53,173 bases of DNA from Candidatus Anammoximicrobium sp. (GTDB lineage: Bacteria; Planctomycetota; Planctomycetia; Pirellulales; Pirellulaceae). The DNA lies in NCBI GenBank assembly GCA_012515235.1, contig JAAYYU010000030.1, forward strand, positions 1-53,173, read 5' to 3'. Under the pieces are notes generated by a model. It was not told where the DNA came from. It made no database searches and saw only the letters and a list, made by a program, of their open reading frames with translations. A program made the position numbers and the translations under genes. This document shows, in pieces, positions 25,368-34,876 of this stretch; the stretch's first letter is position 1, and every line of letters starts with the position of its first letter.

Positions 25368-26447
25368 GTGACGCCTGATCCTGCACAGAAATGGCTGCTG
25401 TACGGCGCCAACGGCTACACCGGGCGACTGATCGCCCGCGAGGCCGTTGCGCGCGGCCTGCAGCCGGTGCTGGCGGGCCGCGAGGCGGCCAAGATCCAGC
25501 CGCTGGCGGCGGAACTGAACTGCGAGTATCGCGTGTTCCGCCTGGACAGCGCGGCCGAGATCACCGCCGCGCTGCGCGACGTGTCCGCCGTGTTGCACTG
25601 TGCCGGACCGTTTGGGGCCACGGCCGGGCCGATGACCCAGGGCTGCCTCGCTGGCGGCGTTCACTACTTGGACATTACCGGCGAGTTGGACGTCATTGAG
25701 GCGGCCAGCCGCCAGCATGAACGTGCGCGGGCGGCCGGAATCGTCCTGCTCCCGGCGGTGGGCATGGACGTGGTCCCCAGCGATTGCCTGGCCGCGCAGT
25801 TGGCCGAGGCGTTGCCCGGATCTGTCCGCCTGGAACTGGCCTTCGGCGGCATGTCGTCGATCAGCCACGGCACGGCGGCCACGATTCTGGAGAACATCGG
25901 CCGCGGCGGTCGCGTGCGGCAAGACGGCCGGATCGTACGCGTGCCGACCGCGTGGAAGGTCCGAGAGGTGCCCTTTCCCCGTGGTTCGCAGTGGGCCATG
26001 ACCATCCCTTGGGGCGACGTCGCCTCGGCGTTTTACACGACTGGGATCCCGAACATCGAAGTCTACGCGGCGGTGCCGGCCGGGCGACTGGCCGTGCTGC
26101 GCCGCTTCCGCTGGTTGGCCCGTCTGGCCGGCCTCGGCGTCGTGCAGTCGCTCGGACGACGCTGGATCGACCGGCGGGTCAAGGGGCCTGGCGAGGCGGA
26201 GCTGGCCCGCGGCCGCACCCTGTTCTGGGGCCGCGTGACGGATGACACAGGGCGTGTTGCCGAAGCCACACTGGAGACGCCCAACGGCTACACGCTCACG
26301 GTGCAGACGTCGCTGGCCATCCTCCAACAGGTACTCGCTGGCCGCGTCCGCGCGGGCTTCTCCACCCCGGCTTCCGCCCTGGGCGGCCCGTTCATCCAGT
26401 CCATCCCCGACGTGGCGTTCGCATGGCGTCAGCGGCCGAGCGGCTGA
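25368..26447 (+). CDS. Saccharopine dehydrogenase-like NAD(P)-binding oxidoreductase
   Basis: 359 aa, GTG start. Rossmann motif GANGYTGRLIAREAV (residues about 13-27), then AGREAAKIQPLAAEL, LHCAGPFGATAGPM and HYLDITGELDVIEA, the pattern of the trans-acting saccharopine-dehydrogenase-like family (enoyl-reductase/YbiT-like in some lineages). A substrate cannot be assigned; homologues are often called saccharopine dehydrogenase without evidence. Divergent from the deacetylase; the 210-bp spacer should carry both promoters, but none is clear. Confidence 0.8.
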   Translation: MTPDPAQKWLLYGANGYTGRLIAREAVARGLQPVLAGREAAKIQPLAAELNCEYRVFRLDSAAEITAALRDVSAVLHCAGPFGATAGPMTQGCLAGGVHYLDITGELDVIEAASRQHERARAAGIVLLPAVGMDVVPSDCLAAQLAEALPGSVRLELAFGGMSSISHGTAATILENIGRGGRVRQDGRIVRVPTAWKVREVPFPRGSQWAMTIPWGDVASAFYTTGIPNIEVYAAVPAGRLAVLRRFRWLARLAGLGVVQSLGRRWIDRRVKGPGEAELARGRTLFWGRVTDDTGRVAEATLETPNGYTLTVQTSLAILQQVLAGRVRAGFSTPASALGGPFIQSIPDVAFAWRQRPSG

Positions 26448-26797
26448 CCGGCATTCGTGGCAAGGCGGCGGCCTGATCCTGAACAAGGCCCCACGCTGGC
26501 AAGCAGCGTGGTGGCCGAAGAGCTCGCGGCGCGGGGCGACGGCGGTTGCGGCGATCCTGAGGAAGCGACGACGTGCGGTCATCCCAAAGTGCTCCTGAGT
26601 TTGAAACGGGGAGCCGTGATTTGCGAAAGATCATGAGGCGCCCGGCGACTGCGAAGGGCATGGCCATGCTTCTGCCTGGGGCGATTGACAAGGCCGCTCC
26701 GGCAGGAAAGACTCCATGCTGTCAGACCGTTGCCTTGGGGTCCCGGCGGCGATGACACGCCGTGCAGACCTCGTCAATCAGAACGGAGGCGCCAATC
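26448..26797. other. Intergenic region with one hairpin repeat
   Basis: 350 bp with no gene. Besides the repeat at 26474-26520, only GGAGG ahead of the next gene is recognisable. Confidence 0.4.
26474..26520 (-). repeat. Single inverted hairpin repeat, locus 2
   Basis: The arms CCACGCTG and CAGCGTGG (here read on the minus strand), preceded by TTCGGCCA and followed by GGGCCTTGTTCAGGATCAG, match the array consensus with few changes. 27 bp after the oxidoreductase stop. Confidence 0.8.
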
Positions 26798-28192
26798 ATG
26801 TTCGTTTCATTTTCACTGCTTCTCATGCTGTCCGCAGCCCAGCCGCCGCTGCACCCGGTGGTGGAAGCGGAAGAAGTCGTTTTCCGCTATACGCCGGCCG
26901 ACAACGGTTCCGGGCCCTTGTGGTGCTTCGGCTCGACGTGTCTGGTCCGGGCAGGCGAGCGGGTCTTCGCCAGCGGGCTGGAGACGTTGGCCGATTGCCC
27001 GCCGCTGAACAACTGCCGCTGGCAATTGTACGCGCGCGGAGCGGCAGATTGGCAGTTGGTTGCCGTGGACCCCAAGGACCGCACGCGCGAGCCTTGCCCG
27101 CTGGGATGGACGCACGACGGACGTTTGTTCATGTCGGTCAATCCCACGCTGGTCGCGGACCGCACAAAAACCGGGGGCGGACCGGCTCGGCCTGAGATTC
27201 TGGAGTTCTCCGCCGCGGACCCGGCGCGTGTGCCGCAGACCATTTTGCCTGCCTGGGGCGACAGTCCAGCGTTTACGGAGCACTCCTATCGGACCTTTGC
27301 CGCCGACGGACCGGCGGGCGAGATCATTCTTTTTCAGAACGTGAGCTACTCGCATTCGGAGTGGATTTTGGGGGACGGCAAAGGAAACTGGCCGGCGCGA
27401 GGCAAGCTCGCCTGGCCGCCTTACGAGGACCCGAAGCACGAGCCGTACGGGGCGACGCACGTACGGGTGAACTATCCCAACGTAGTGCTCCGCAACCGCG
27501 AGGTGCATTTCTGCGGCATGGCGTCGTACAACAAGTGGGACCGCGTGCGCGATCAGCCCGAGTTGATGGGCCGGGAAAACTGGGGCAGCCGCACCCGCCG
27601 CCTGCTGTACACCTGGACCCCCGACGTCGCGAAACAGCCCTTCGGCGAGTGGGTCGAAATCGGCCACACCTTCGCCACCGGCGGCTACCTGCTGACCGGC
27701 GACCTGTGGCGTGCGCCCGACGGCCTGGTCCACATTGTCTGGCCGGAGTATCCGATCCACCCGAAGTTGCGCCGGGACTATTTTCCGGACATCAAGCGGA
27801 CGCAGTCGATCAAGTACGCACTGCTGCGCGACGGCAAGATCCTGCAGCGCCGCACGCTGCTGGAAGGAGGCGAAGGCGCGGGCAACGAGTTTCCGTCGAC
27901 GCCGCGGTTCCAGGTCTTGCCCGACAACCGGTTGATCCTGGTCTACGCCGTGGAATGCCGCGGGCCGGACAAGACGACTCGCGAAAACCGCCTGATGGAG
28001 CTTTCGGCCGACGGCGTGCCGGGCCCCAGCGTCGCCATCCCGCTGCAGCATCCGCTGTCGAACTACTTCACCGCCACGCCCCGCGGCGGCTCCGCGCCCT
28101 CGACGACCCTCGACCTGTTCGGCAGCCGCTTCCAGCCGCCTCCCGGCGACCCGGCGATGTGCTACGCACGGATCCGGTTGAACGTCGAGTGA
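26798..28192 (+). CDS. Secreted BNR/sialidase-like beta-propeller protein
   Basis: 464 aa, ATG 26798 after GGAGG. Signal peptide MFVSFSLLLMLSAAQ. The mature chain has repeated strand-turn units typical of BNR_4/sialidase-like propellers (GEIILFQNVSYSHSEW, VLRNREVHFCGMASYN, LWRAPDGLVHIVWPEY, FQVLPDNRLILVYAVE). Aromatic and Asp residues suit carbohydrate binding. No confirmed catalytic residues, so a glycan-binding or lyase role is only a suggestion. It converges with the LamG gene across a 317-bp gap. Confidence 0.65.
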   Translation: MFVSFSLLLMLSAAQPPLHPVVEAEEVVFRYTPADNGSGPLWCFGSTCLVRAGERVFASGLETLADCPPLNNCRWQLYARGAADWQLVAVDPKDRTREPCPLGWTHDGRLFMSVNPTLVADRTKTGGGPARPEILEFSAADPARVPQTILPAWGDSPAFTEHSYRTFAADGPAGEIILFQNVSYSHSEWILGDGKGNWPARGKLAWPPYEDPKHEPYGATHVRVNYPNVVLRNREVHFCGMASYNKWDRVRDQPELMGRENWGSRTRRLLYTWTPDVAKQPFGEWVEIGHTFATGGYLLTGDLWRAPDGLVHIVWPEYPIHPKLRRDYFPDIKRTQSIKYALLRDGKILQRRTLLEGGEGAGNEFPSTPRFQVLPDNRLILVYAVECRGPDKTTRENRLMELSADGVPGPSVAIPLQHPLSNYFTATPRGGSAPSTTLDLFGSRFQPPPGDPAMCYARIRLNVE

Positions 28193-28509
28193 GCGACCTC
28201 CCGTGGCAGGCAGCCAGGCGGTGGTCGTTCGTCCTCGGGTTTTCCAACGTAGGCGCAGGCGAGTTAATGGATGGACCGTGAATTGGGATCAACGATGAAT
28301 TCTTGCTCCAGTGGCTTGGAGCCCTGTTGAAAAAAGTCGCCTGTTTCGAAGGGCCCTGTCGGCGCGTCGTCTGGTCCTGTGGCGCGCACCTTTGGTTGAC
28401 GCTGACTGAGCGTTTTTGTGATTTCCCGGCAGACGCGGATCGGTCTTTGATTCTGGCCTGTCAGCAATTTCCTGCTCGCGCATCCGCCTCCAAAGGCTCG
28501 TCGTACATT
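28193..28509. other. Convergent intergenic region, no gene recognised
   Basis: No terminator with a T tract seen. A minus-strand frame at 28264-28467 (PIRVCREITKTLSQRQPKVRA) looks half-coherent but has no start signal or known family; I do not call it a gene. Confidence 0.35.
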
Positions 28510-29370
28510 TCATGACGAGCCTGTTTGCCGAAAAGAACGCGGTCGAATTCGAACGCGGCCCGCCGGCGGCTTGTCCAGGCTGGCGTGGGCCTGCTGCAAC
28601 CAGGCGATGTCGGCCGAAGCCAGGGGCACGCTCAGGATCAGCAGTTCGTCCATCGCGATCGTCTCGTCGGTGGGCGAGTTGACGGTGACGCGGAACTCGC
28701 CGGGGTCGGCGGCGGGCAGCGGTTCGCGGAGGGCGGAGCGGACGGGCGACTGGCCGTCCAGGGACAGTTCGACGCCGGTACGGTCCCAATTGACCACGAC
28801 CAGGTGCCAAGCGTCCGGTTGCCAGTCGGCCATGCTGCCCATCACCGCCGTCGCATGGTGCGCACCGTGCTGCAGATAGGCGTACAATTTCTCGTCATTC
28901 CGCGGATCGCCCATGCGGCCGAACATCAGGCTGTGACTGCCCGCGACGTGCAAACGGATGGGCCAGTAGTACTCGCCGCGGTGGTGCAGCGTCTGGCCGC
29001 GCAACCACAGGGCGACCGCGCCGCAGGCTCCCAGCCGCGTCCGGGCCAGCGACACGTACGACAGGGTGTACGGGCCGCTGAGCAGGCTGTGGCCGAAGAC
29101 GCCGGAAATGTAGGGATCCGGCCGCGCTTTCAGGAATTCGGCCCAGCGGTCGCGCTGCGGCTCGGGCGACCCTGCCGTGATCTCGGCCAGTTCGTGGCGG
29201 TCGAAGCTGAGATAGAACACGACGGCGTTGCCAAACCTCGCCAGCGCGGTGTTGTCGCCGCCGCGCCCCAGCGGTGACGGAGAATCCTGGGCAATCCCCG
29301 CCCGCACGAGGGCCAACAGCGTGCAGACCAGCAGTCCGGCTCGGCAGGTGGCCGATGTCATGGGGCTCAC
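28510..29370 (-). CDS. Secreted LamG/concanavalin-like domain protein
   Basis: 286 aa. GTG 29370 with GGAGGG 5 nt upstream; GTGA overlaps the stop of the preceding large gene, so it is translationally coupled. Signal peptide (AGLLVCTLLALVRAGIAQ). LamG-like beta-sandwich features: VVFYLSFDRHE, AVALWLRG, WHLVVVNWDRTGVELSLDGQ, and IAMDELLILSVPL. Such domains bind glycans or proteins. The end of the gene (RVRIRPRSFRQTGSS) is basic. Likely partner of the 1188-aa protein. Confidence 0.75.
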   Translation of the reverse strand: MSPMTSATCRAGLLVCTLLALVRAGIAQDSPSPLGRGGDNTALARFGNAVVFYLSFDRHELAEITAGSPEPQRDRWAEFLKARPDPYISGVFGHSLLSGPYTLSYVSLARTRLGACGAVALWLRGQTLHHRGEYYWPIRLHVAGSHSLMFGRMGDPRNDEKLYAYLQHGAHHATAVMGSMADWQPDAWHLVVVNWDRTGVELSLDGQSPVRSALREPLPAADPGEFRVTVNSPTDETIAMDELLILSVPLASADIAWLQQAHASLDKPPAGRVRIRPRSFRQTGSS

Positions 29371-32300
29371 GGTTGCCCTCCACGGCTCTCGATACGGATC
29401 AGCTGGAAGTCATGCTTCTTGAGCGTCACTTTCGTCGCACCGTCCGCCGTCACTGCCACGGGTTCGTTCGTCTCCGTGTTCACGGCGGACAGCTGACCGC
29501 TCAGACCGAGTGCCTGCCGATCGGGGGCGAGCACGACGTCCCCGCCTTCGCCGTAGTCACACACGAGCACGAGCACCCGGCCGGGCTTGGCCACCACCAG
29601 GAACGCGACATCGTCGCGTGAAACCCGCACGGGGACGTCGGTCTGCCAGTCGTTGAACACCTGCGCGGCGTCGGTGCCGTAGCCGAAATCGTACAGCGTG
29701 GCCAGGTTCCGCTCGTGGTCCTCGATCACGCCGATCGGCCGGATCTCGTGCGCCAGCATCACGCCGGCGCACGTGCGCCGCGCCCAGGCGACGCGCTGCG
29801 GGTCCGGTCCGCGGATCAGCAGCAGGGCGAACGGAACGTTGCCGTGCTGGCGGCCGATGCTTTCGGCGCGGATGTAGTCGCGGGAGAAACGGTCCTGGAA
29901 GTCCTGATCGCCGCTGCGGTCCTCCCAGGTCAGGTGCGTGCCGGCGAAGGCCAGGATCGGCGCGATGGCCGTGTTCGTGATGTGGACCTGGTTCGCGCAA
30001 CCGCGGCGGCCCTGCTCGTGCATCATGACCGCCGTGCGGCGGATCAGCTCGCGCATGTCGAACAGCCCGGACGCCGGCTGCAGGCGGCCGTCGGGCAACT
30101 CGTACGCCTCGGAGCCGATCACGTCAAAGCAGGATTGCAGAAAGATGTCGTCCCAGTAGATGTGGTCGGCGAACGTCGCCAGCATCCGCTGGTAGTACCA
30201 CACGGCGTAGTCGCGGAAGCTCTCGCCGGGGTTCAAGTCGTACGCCACACCATCGCCCTTGGCCCACGTCCGAGTGGTGAACGGGTCGCGGTGCCATTCG
30301 TCCAGGAAGGTCTGGCCTTCGGGCGTGTCGAAACGCACGCCGCGGGCGTTGGTGTAGACCAGCACGTCGGTCGGCCGGCTCTTCAGGATGTGGAAGCCGT
30401 AGTTGATGTTGTTGCGGTTCAGCTTCCGTTCGGCTTCGGTCTTGTTCGGATAGCCGGCCAGCCAGCGCTCGAAGTACTCCTGGTTCACCACGCCCGTCCG
30501 CTTGGTCTTGGCGAACTCGTCCCACAGCGTCAGGTCCTCGTCACGGGGGTAGACGTCCAGGCACGGCGTGAGCGCTCCCCAGGTCCAGCACGAGCCGTTG
30601 AACGTGATCCGCTTGCCGCCCGGCGGCAGTTTCGTGGCGTAGCTTTCGGCCCACAGCCGCCAGTTGGCCGGCAGCGGCTTGATGGGCGTCGCCTGGAATC
30701 CGATCACGATCCGCCGCGGTTCGGCGAACGTGGTCCGCCGGGCGACCAGATTCAGCCGCAGTTCCAACACGTCGCCGCGGCGCACCAGTTCCTGGCAGGG
30801 CGTCTTGGGGTCGGTGATCCAGCCCCGGTCATTTTCGCCGAAGACGGACACGCCGCGTTCCTCCTCGCCCAGCCAGATGTACGGGACGTAGTTGCCGATG
30901 ATCGAGTTCCGCGCCGCCCGGGTACTGTCCCAGACGGGGACACCGTAGACGTCACGCTCCGCGGGACGAGGCTGGCCGACTTCGGCGGGGTCGGGAGACC
31001 CGCGCCGAACATCGGGCTGCTTTTCATCCCGCGGAGCGTGGTGTCTACGATTCGGCGTGGCTCCTGCGTCGTTGAACCGCAGGCCGTCGGTGCAGGCGTG
31101 GAACAAGGGCATGCGGCGGTCGTCCAGCGGGATGACCAGCGTTACGGCGTCCACCGGCTCGGCGGCCGGCTCGATCTGCAGCGTCCATTTGAGCAGGCCG
31201 TCATAGTCCCACCGGCCGCGCGCCGTCCCGCGGAGCGGCCCGCCGGACCACGTCGACTCGGTGACCACGTACGTATCCGCGCGCGAAGTGATCTGCCGTT
31301 CGCCGCGTGCCGCTTCTGTCTTGCCGGCCGCCGTCACGTCCAGCCGCATCGGCCCGGCGAGCAACGGAAGCAGCCCGTGCTGGCCTTGTGCGGAATCCGG
31401 CTGGACCGAGGAGCCGCACTCCACCTGATCCCACAGTCCCAGCCCGTTCAAGGTATGCCGGCGCAGGATCGTGCTCAGCACCAGGCCGTCGACCCGGATC
31501 GCCGTAAACGGCTCGACCAGCGCGTCCGACTTGCCAAGCCGGTTGCCTTCCCACGGAAACACGTGCCGCACAAACGGCTGCACGATCGGATCGAGCGCCG
31601 GGCCGGCAAGCGTCAGGACCGCTTCGTACTCGCCTTCGCCCAGCGGGGGCACGTCCCACAGCAGGCGCGACCGGTGCTGCTGGAGCGCGGGCAACTCGAT
31701 GGCGGCGATCTCCGGCCCGGCTCCTCGCCGCCGGATCGCCAGCTTTGCCCCGGTCACCTGGTCGCGATTCTCCAGGGCGCTCACGTCCAGCTGGAAATGC
31801 ACCTTGTGAAACGACGGGTGGTACGCGAACTGGGTCTGCACCCGGCGCGAGGCCGCGACGTCGGCCTCCCAGTTTGCGTTCGGCCGCTCGGCTCGCCAGA
31901 CAAAATCCCGAAGAAAGAAAATCGTCCGCTCGTCGGCGGACGTGACGCGGATCTGCGTCACCAGGTCCTCGTTCAACGCAGACGCCGTCAACTCGATGGT
32001 TTCTGTCTGGCCTGCCGCCAGCGTCAGCACTCGGCTCACTTCCTGTGGCAGGCTGCTCTGGGGAGCCAAACGCAGCAGCGTCTGGACCGCCAGCGGCTGT
32101 AAGCCTGGGTTGAACACCGTCACCTTGACGTGCGGCTTGCCCGTGTCCGGATCGGCCAACTGCCTGGTTTGCACAACCGGCGCGGCCGCGTCCCACGTGA
32201 TCACCGGCATCGTTTCCGGCGTCAGGTACGGCCCGCCCCGCGGCGACCATTCGGTCTGCCGAGCCAGCTTGGTCTGCTGCCAGTTACGGCAGAGCCGCAT

Positions 32301-32933
32301 GCCCCACGGCCGCGCCAGGTCCGCCTCGGTCACGCCCATGTCGGCCAGCGGCAAGGCGGCCTCGAAATGCCACCGGTCGCCGATGATCTGGTTCGCAATC
32401 CGCCAGTTTCCGCGCCAGGCCTCGCCGCCGCCGCCCAGCTTGTAGGCCGTGTCGTTGATTGCCCCTTTGGCGTTGATGTTCGCGTGGTACAACCGCCGCC
32501 GGGCCGGATCGTGCCGCAACGGATCGAACACCATTTCGATCGAGTCGTCCAGCCACGTCCGCGCATCGCCGTCTTGAGGCAACGGCGCGAACCGCGCCAG
32601 CAACTGGCCGCCCGGCGGCGTCTCGGAAACCACGGCCAAGAGCAGTTCCTGGCCGTCGCAGCCCAGCCAAAAGGCCGCCTCCACGGGCGCCAGCTTCGGC
32701 CCTCGTCCGAACCCCTGCATCCGCACCGCCGCCGCCCATTCCGGTTCCTCGACCCGTCCGTCGATCTGCGGCGCTTGGGCCATCAACGGCAGCCGCACCT
32801 CGGGAACTTGAAACTCCTCCGCTCCCGCAGTTCCAGCCATTCCCGCCAGCAGAGTCGCCGCGAGCGTCAGCAACTTGCTCGATCCAACCGACTCGCGACA
32901 CCCAGCCGCCCGCGTTTCGCCACTGGCGTGCAT
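29367..32933 (-). CDS. Large secreted CBM9-like / DUF6067-like glycoside hydrolase-type protein
   Basis: 1188 aa from ATG 32933 (AGGAG 7 nt upstream). Signal peptide (LLTLAATLLAGMAGTAGA), then a CBM9-like domain (about 30-240: QIDGRVEEPEWAAAVR, DDSIEMVFDP, HFEAALPLADMG). A beta-rich middle follows, then a barrel-type C-terminal half with YIWLGEEERGVSVFGENDRGW, FNGSCWTWG, VNQEYFERWLAGYP, and YWDDIFLQSCFD. These features match DUF6067-type proteins suspected to be glycosidases. A 104-bp palindromic element is inserted in frame in the loop before VYGVPVWDS. It lies 45 nt after the PQQ protein gene in one operon. Confidence 0.8.
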   Translation of the reverse strand: MHASGETRAAGCRESVGSSKLLTLAATLLAGMAGTAGAEEFQVPEVRLPLMAQAPQIDGRVEEPEWAAAVRMQGFGRGPKLAPVEAAFWLGCDGQELLLAVVSETPPGGQLLARFAPLPQDGDARTWLDDSIEMVFDPLRHDPARRRLYHANINAKGAINDTAYKLGGGGEAWRGNWRIANQIIGDRWHFEAALPLADMGVTEADLARPWGMRLCRNWQQTKLARQTEWSPRGGPYLTPETMPVITWDAAAPVVQTRQLADPDTGKPHVKVTVFNPGLQPLAVQTLLRLAPQSSLPQEVSRVLTLAAGQTETIELTASALNEDLVTQIRVTSADERTIFFLRDFVWRAERPNANWEADVAASRRVQTQFAYHPSFHKVHFQLDVSALENRDQVTGAKLAIRRRGAGPEIAAIELPALQQHRSRLLWDVPPLGEGEYEAVLTLAGPALDPIVQPFVRHVFPWEGNRLGKSDALVEPFTAIRVDGLVLSTILRRHTLNGLGLWDQVECGSSVQPDSAQGQHGLLPLLAGPMRLDVTAAGKTEAARGERQITSRADTYVVTESTWSGGPLRGTARGRWDYDGLLKWTLQIEPAAEPVDAVTLVIPLDDRRMPLFHACTDGLRFNDAGATPNRRHHAPRDEKQPDVRRGSPDPAEVGQPRPAERDVYGVPVWDSTRAARNSIIGNYVPYIWLGEEERGVSVFGENDRGWITDPKTPCQELVRRGDVLELRLNLVARRTTFAEPRRIVIGFQATPIKPLPANWRLWAESYATKLPPGGKRITFNGSCWTWGALTPCLDVYPRDEDLTLWDEFAKTKRTGVVNQEYFERWLAGYPNKTEAERKLNRNNINYGFHILKSRPTDVLVYTNARGVRFDTPEGQTFLDEWHRDPFTTRTWAKGDGVAYDLNPGESFRDYAVWYYQRMLATFADHIYWDDIFLQSCFDVIGSEAYELPDGRLQPASGLFDMRELIRRTAVMMHEQGRRGCANQVHITNTAIAPILAFAGTHLTWEDRSGDQDFQDRFSRDYIRAESIGRQHGNVPFALLLIRGPDPQRVAWARRTCAGVMLAHEIRPIGVIEDHERNLATLYDFGYGTDAAQVFNDWQTDVPVRVSRDDVAFLVVAKPGRVLVLVCDYGEGGDVVLAPDRQALGLSGQLSAVNTETNEPVAVTADGATKVTLKKHDFQLIRIESRGGQP
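30945..31048. repeat. Palindromic element inside the coding sequence
   Basis: Terminal inverted repeats of 22 bp (left begins GTAGACGTCACGCTCC, 30945-30966; right 31027-31048), 20 of 22 matching and 13 perfect at the inner end. Inside is a second hairpin around GGTC-GGGA-GACC. It encodes the charged loop RRHHAPRDEKQPDVRRGS and PDPAEVGQPRPAERD, which looks foreign to the surrounding fold. Reading frame is kept across it. Confidence 0.75.
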
Positions 32934-32978
32934 GGCCCTACTCCTGTTGTTCGCGGCTTCGCCGGTCACGGCGCGCGT

Positions 32979-34235
32979 TCACTTCGCCCGGACGTCGTAG
33001 CACAGCAACACGTCCTGATCGCGGAGGTACAGCCGTCCGCCGGCCACCACGGGGTGCGGCCAGCTGTGCTTGCCGCTGCGGTCAGGCTGGTCGAAACGGC
33101 CTTTTTCGCGGTAACCATCCGGCGTAGTTTCGAGGACGACCACCGTACCCTTGCCGTCTTCGGCACGGCAGTACAACAGCCCGTCGGCGTACACCAGCGA
33201 GCCCTTGCCCAGCTTCCCCTTTTCCCGCCACACCATTTCGCCGGTCGCAAAATCCTGGCAGGTCCAGCCCTTGCCCTCCGAGTAACCGTACACGTGCGGG
33301 CCGACCAGCACGGCGCCGCCATGGTGGTTGACCATGACCTTGTTGTCATACACTTTCTCGGCAGAAAATCTGCCTTCGGCCGCCGTGATCTTGAACATTT
33401 GGCTGCCCGTCCCGTAGCCGGACGTCACGTACACGCAGCCGTCGTGGTAGATCGGGGTGGGGATCACGGCGACCGCGCCTTTGCGCGCCGCTCGCCACAG
33501 CATCCGGCCGTCCGCCGCGGCAATGCCGGCGACGCTGGCGTCCGTCAGTTGGATGTACTGCCGCACGCCGCCGATCTCGACCAGGATCGGGGACGAGTAG
33601 TGAATCCCGTCCGTGAACTCCTGACTCTGCCACACCAGATCGCCGGTCTTCTTGTTCAGGGCCACCAGATTGCCGCGTGGACCGCCGGGCGCCAGGATCA
33701 CCTGCTCGCCGTCCACCAGCGGCATGCCCGTGTAGCCCCACTCCGGCAACTTGCCGCCGAAATCCTGGAGGCAGTCCTTCCGCCAGACTTCCCGGCCCGT
33801 GGCCATGTCCAGGCAGACCGCCTCGCCGTATTGGCCCACGGCGTACAGCAGGTCGCCGTCGATGGTGGGAATGACGCGGGGCCCGGCGAAACCGCCCCAA
33901 CCCGGCGCACCCGCTTTGCCGACCTGCGCCGTCCACAGGAGCTTGCCGTCAGCACGGCTGAGCGCGATGACGAAATTGGCGTTCTCCTTCTCGCCCATGG
34001 TGAACAGCCGCTCGCCGGCCAAGCTGACGCCGGAATAGCCTGCCCCCAAGCCGGTGGCTTTCCAGGCCAAGAGCGGGCCGCCCTCGGGCCATGCTTTCAG
34101 CAGACCGGTCTCCGCGGACCGCCCGTCGCGGTTGGGGCCGCGCCATTGGGGCCAGTCGCCGGAATCATCGGCAGCAAGGTTCGATCGCGAACAAAGAGCC
34201 ACGACGAACGCACAGAGCAGGAACGTTTGTTTCAT
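32979..34235 (-). CDS. Secreted PQQ-like (BamB-type) beta-propeller protein
   Basis: 418 aa. Signal peptide (FLLCAFVVALCSRSNLA), then WPQWRGPNRDGRSAETGLLKAW cut across residues 28-49, a start typical of planctomycete PQQ-like proteins. Propeller blades carry the A-X-DG-X3-W pattern: RADGKLLWTA, MATGREVWRK, KTGDLVWQSQ, AADGRMLWRA, ATGEMVWREK. No Asp/Ca site of true PQQ dehydrogenases is evident, so it is probably a structural or binding propeller. First of the three-gene secreted operon. Confidence 0.88.
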   Translation of the reverse strand: MKQTFLLCAFVVALCSRSNLAADDSGDWPQWRGPNRDGRSAETGLLKAWPEGGPLLAWKATGLGAGYSGVSLAGERLFTMGEKENANFVIALSRADGKLLWTAQVGKAGAPGWGGFAGPRVIPTIDGDLLYAVGQYGEAVCLDMATGREVWRKDCLQDFGGKLPEWGYTGMPLVDGEQVILAPGGPRGNLVALNKKTGDLVWQSQEFTDGIHYSSPILVEIGGVRQYIQLTDASVAGIAAADGRMLWRAARKGAVAVIPTPIYHDGCVYVTSGYGTGSQMFKITAAEGRFSAEKVYDNKVMVNHHGGAVLVGPHVYGYSEGKGWTCQDFATGEMVWREKGKLGKGSLVYADGLLYCRAEDGKGTVVVLETTPDGYREKGRFDQPDRSGKHSWPHPVVAGGRLYLRDQDVLLCYDVRAK

Positions 34236-34318
34236 TGCAGGACACCTTTTTCAGTAAAGCGAAGGGGGAAGAAACGACATCAAACCGCCCCGGGCACTCG
34301 ACACGTGGCAAGCCTGTC

Positions 34319-34645
34319 TTATCGTGCTCTGCGCCTTGACTCCGCCGCGCGGACACGCGCGCTCCAGATTGCGGGGTCCCGGTGTCCATGAAACACTGCC
34401 ACCACGCTCACGGAGGGTTCCTCAAAGACGTAGCACACGACGTAGGGAAAACGCCGAACGAGAGCCTGTCGAACGTTCTTGTAGACGGCCGCATGCACTT
34501 CTGGCGCCTCGCAGACGCGATCGAGCGCGGCGTCGACACGCGCGATGAATTCGTCCCCGAGTCCGGAACGTTGGTTCTCGTCCCAACGGTAGGCTTCCGC
34601 CAAATCGGCTTCCGCTTCCGGCTCAATGACCATCTGATAGCTCAT
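34319..34645 (-). CDS. RelE/ParE-family toxin
   Basis: 108 aa. ParE-type pattern: EPEAEADLAEAYRWDENQRSGLGDEF, then VDAALDRVCEAPEVH, VRQALVRRFPYVVCYVFEE and VAVFHGHRDP. The conserved Arg and C-terminal HGHRDP suit the toxin. ParE toxins block gyrase; RelE toxins cut mRNA on ribosomes, and the sequence favours ParE. Its ATG overlaps the antitoxin stop. Confidence 0.88.
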   Translation of the reverse strand: MSYQMVIEPEAEADLAEAYRWDENQRSGLGDEFIARVDAALDRVCEAPEVHAAVYKNVRQALVRRFPYVVCYVFEEPSVSVVAVFHGHRDPAIWSARVRAAESRRRAR

Positions 34646-34866
34646 GTCTCGCCGACGATTCTGCGTTTCACGTCGTCCCAGTCTGAGCCACTGGGACCCG
34701 ACAACTCACGACGCGCCAGACGCCGATCCAACTCAGCCTTTTGAGCGTTTGTAAGTTGGAATTCGAATTCATCGTCGGCAATTGTATCCCAAATCTGCTC
34801 CACCAACGTGATGCGATCCGGGACGGGCAAGGCGCGGATTTCGGGGGGGATCGTCAAATGGGCCAT
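34642..34866 (-). CDS. Addiction-module antitoxin (Unstab_antitox family)
   Basis: 74 aa. IRALPVPDRITLVEQIWDTIADD and LTNAQKAELDRRLA are the usual core of the short antitoxins encoded directly before ParE toxins (TIGR02574-type). It should bind and neutralise the toxin and repress its own promoter. ATGA overlap with the toxin. Confidence 0.9.
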   Translation of the reverse strand: MAHLTIPPEIRALPVPDRITLVEQIWDTIADDEFEFQLTNAQKAELDRRLARRELSGPSGSDWDDVKRRIVGET

Positions 34867-34876
34867 CCGATTAACC

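Noticed and set aside
29715..32102. Long plus-strand frame opposite the 1188-aa secreted protein
   Set aside because: No start signal and no family features; the minus-strand gene has a signal peptide and conserved domains.
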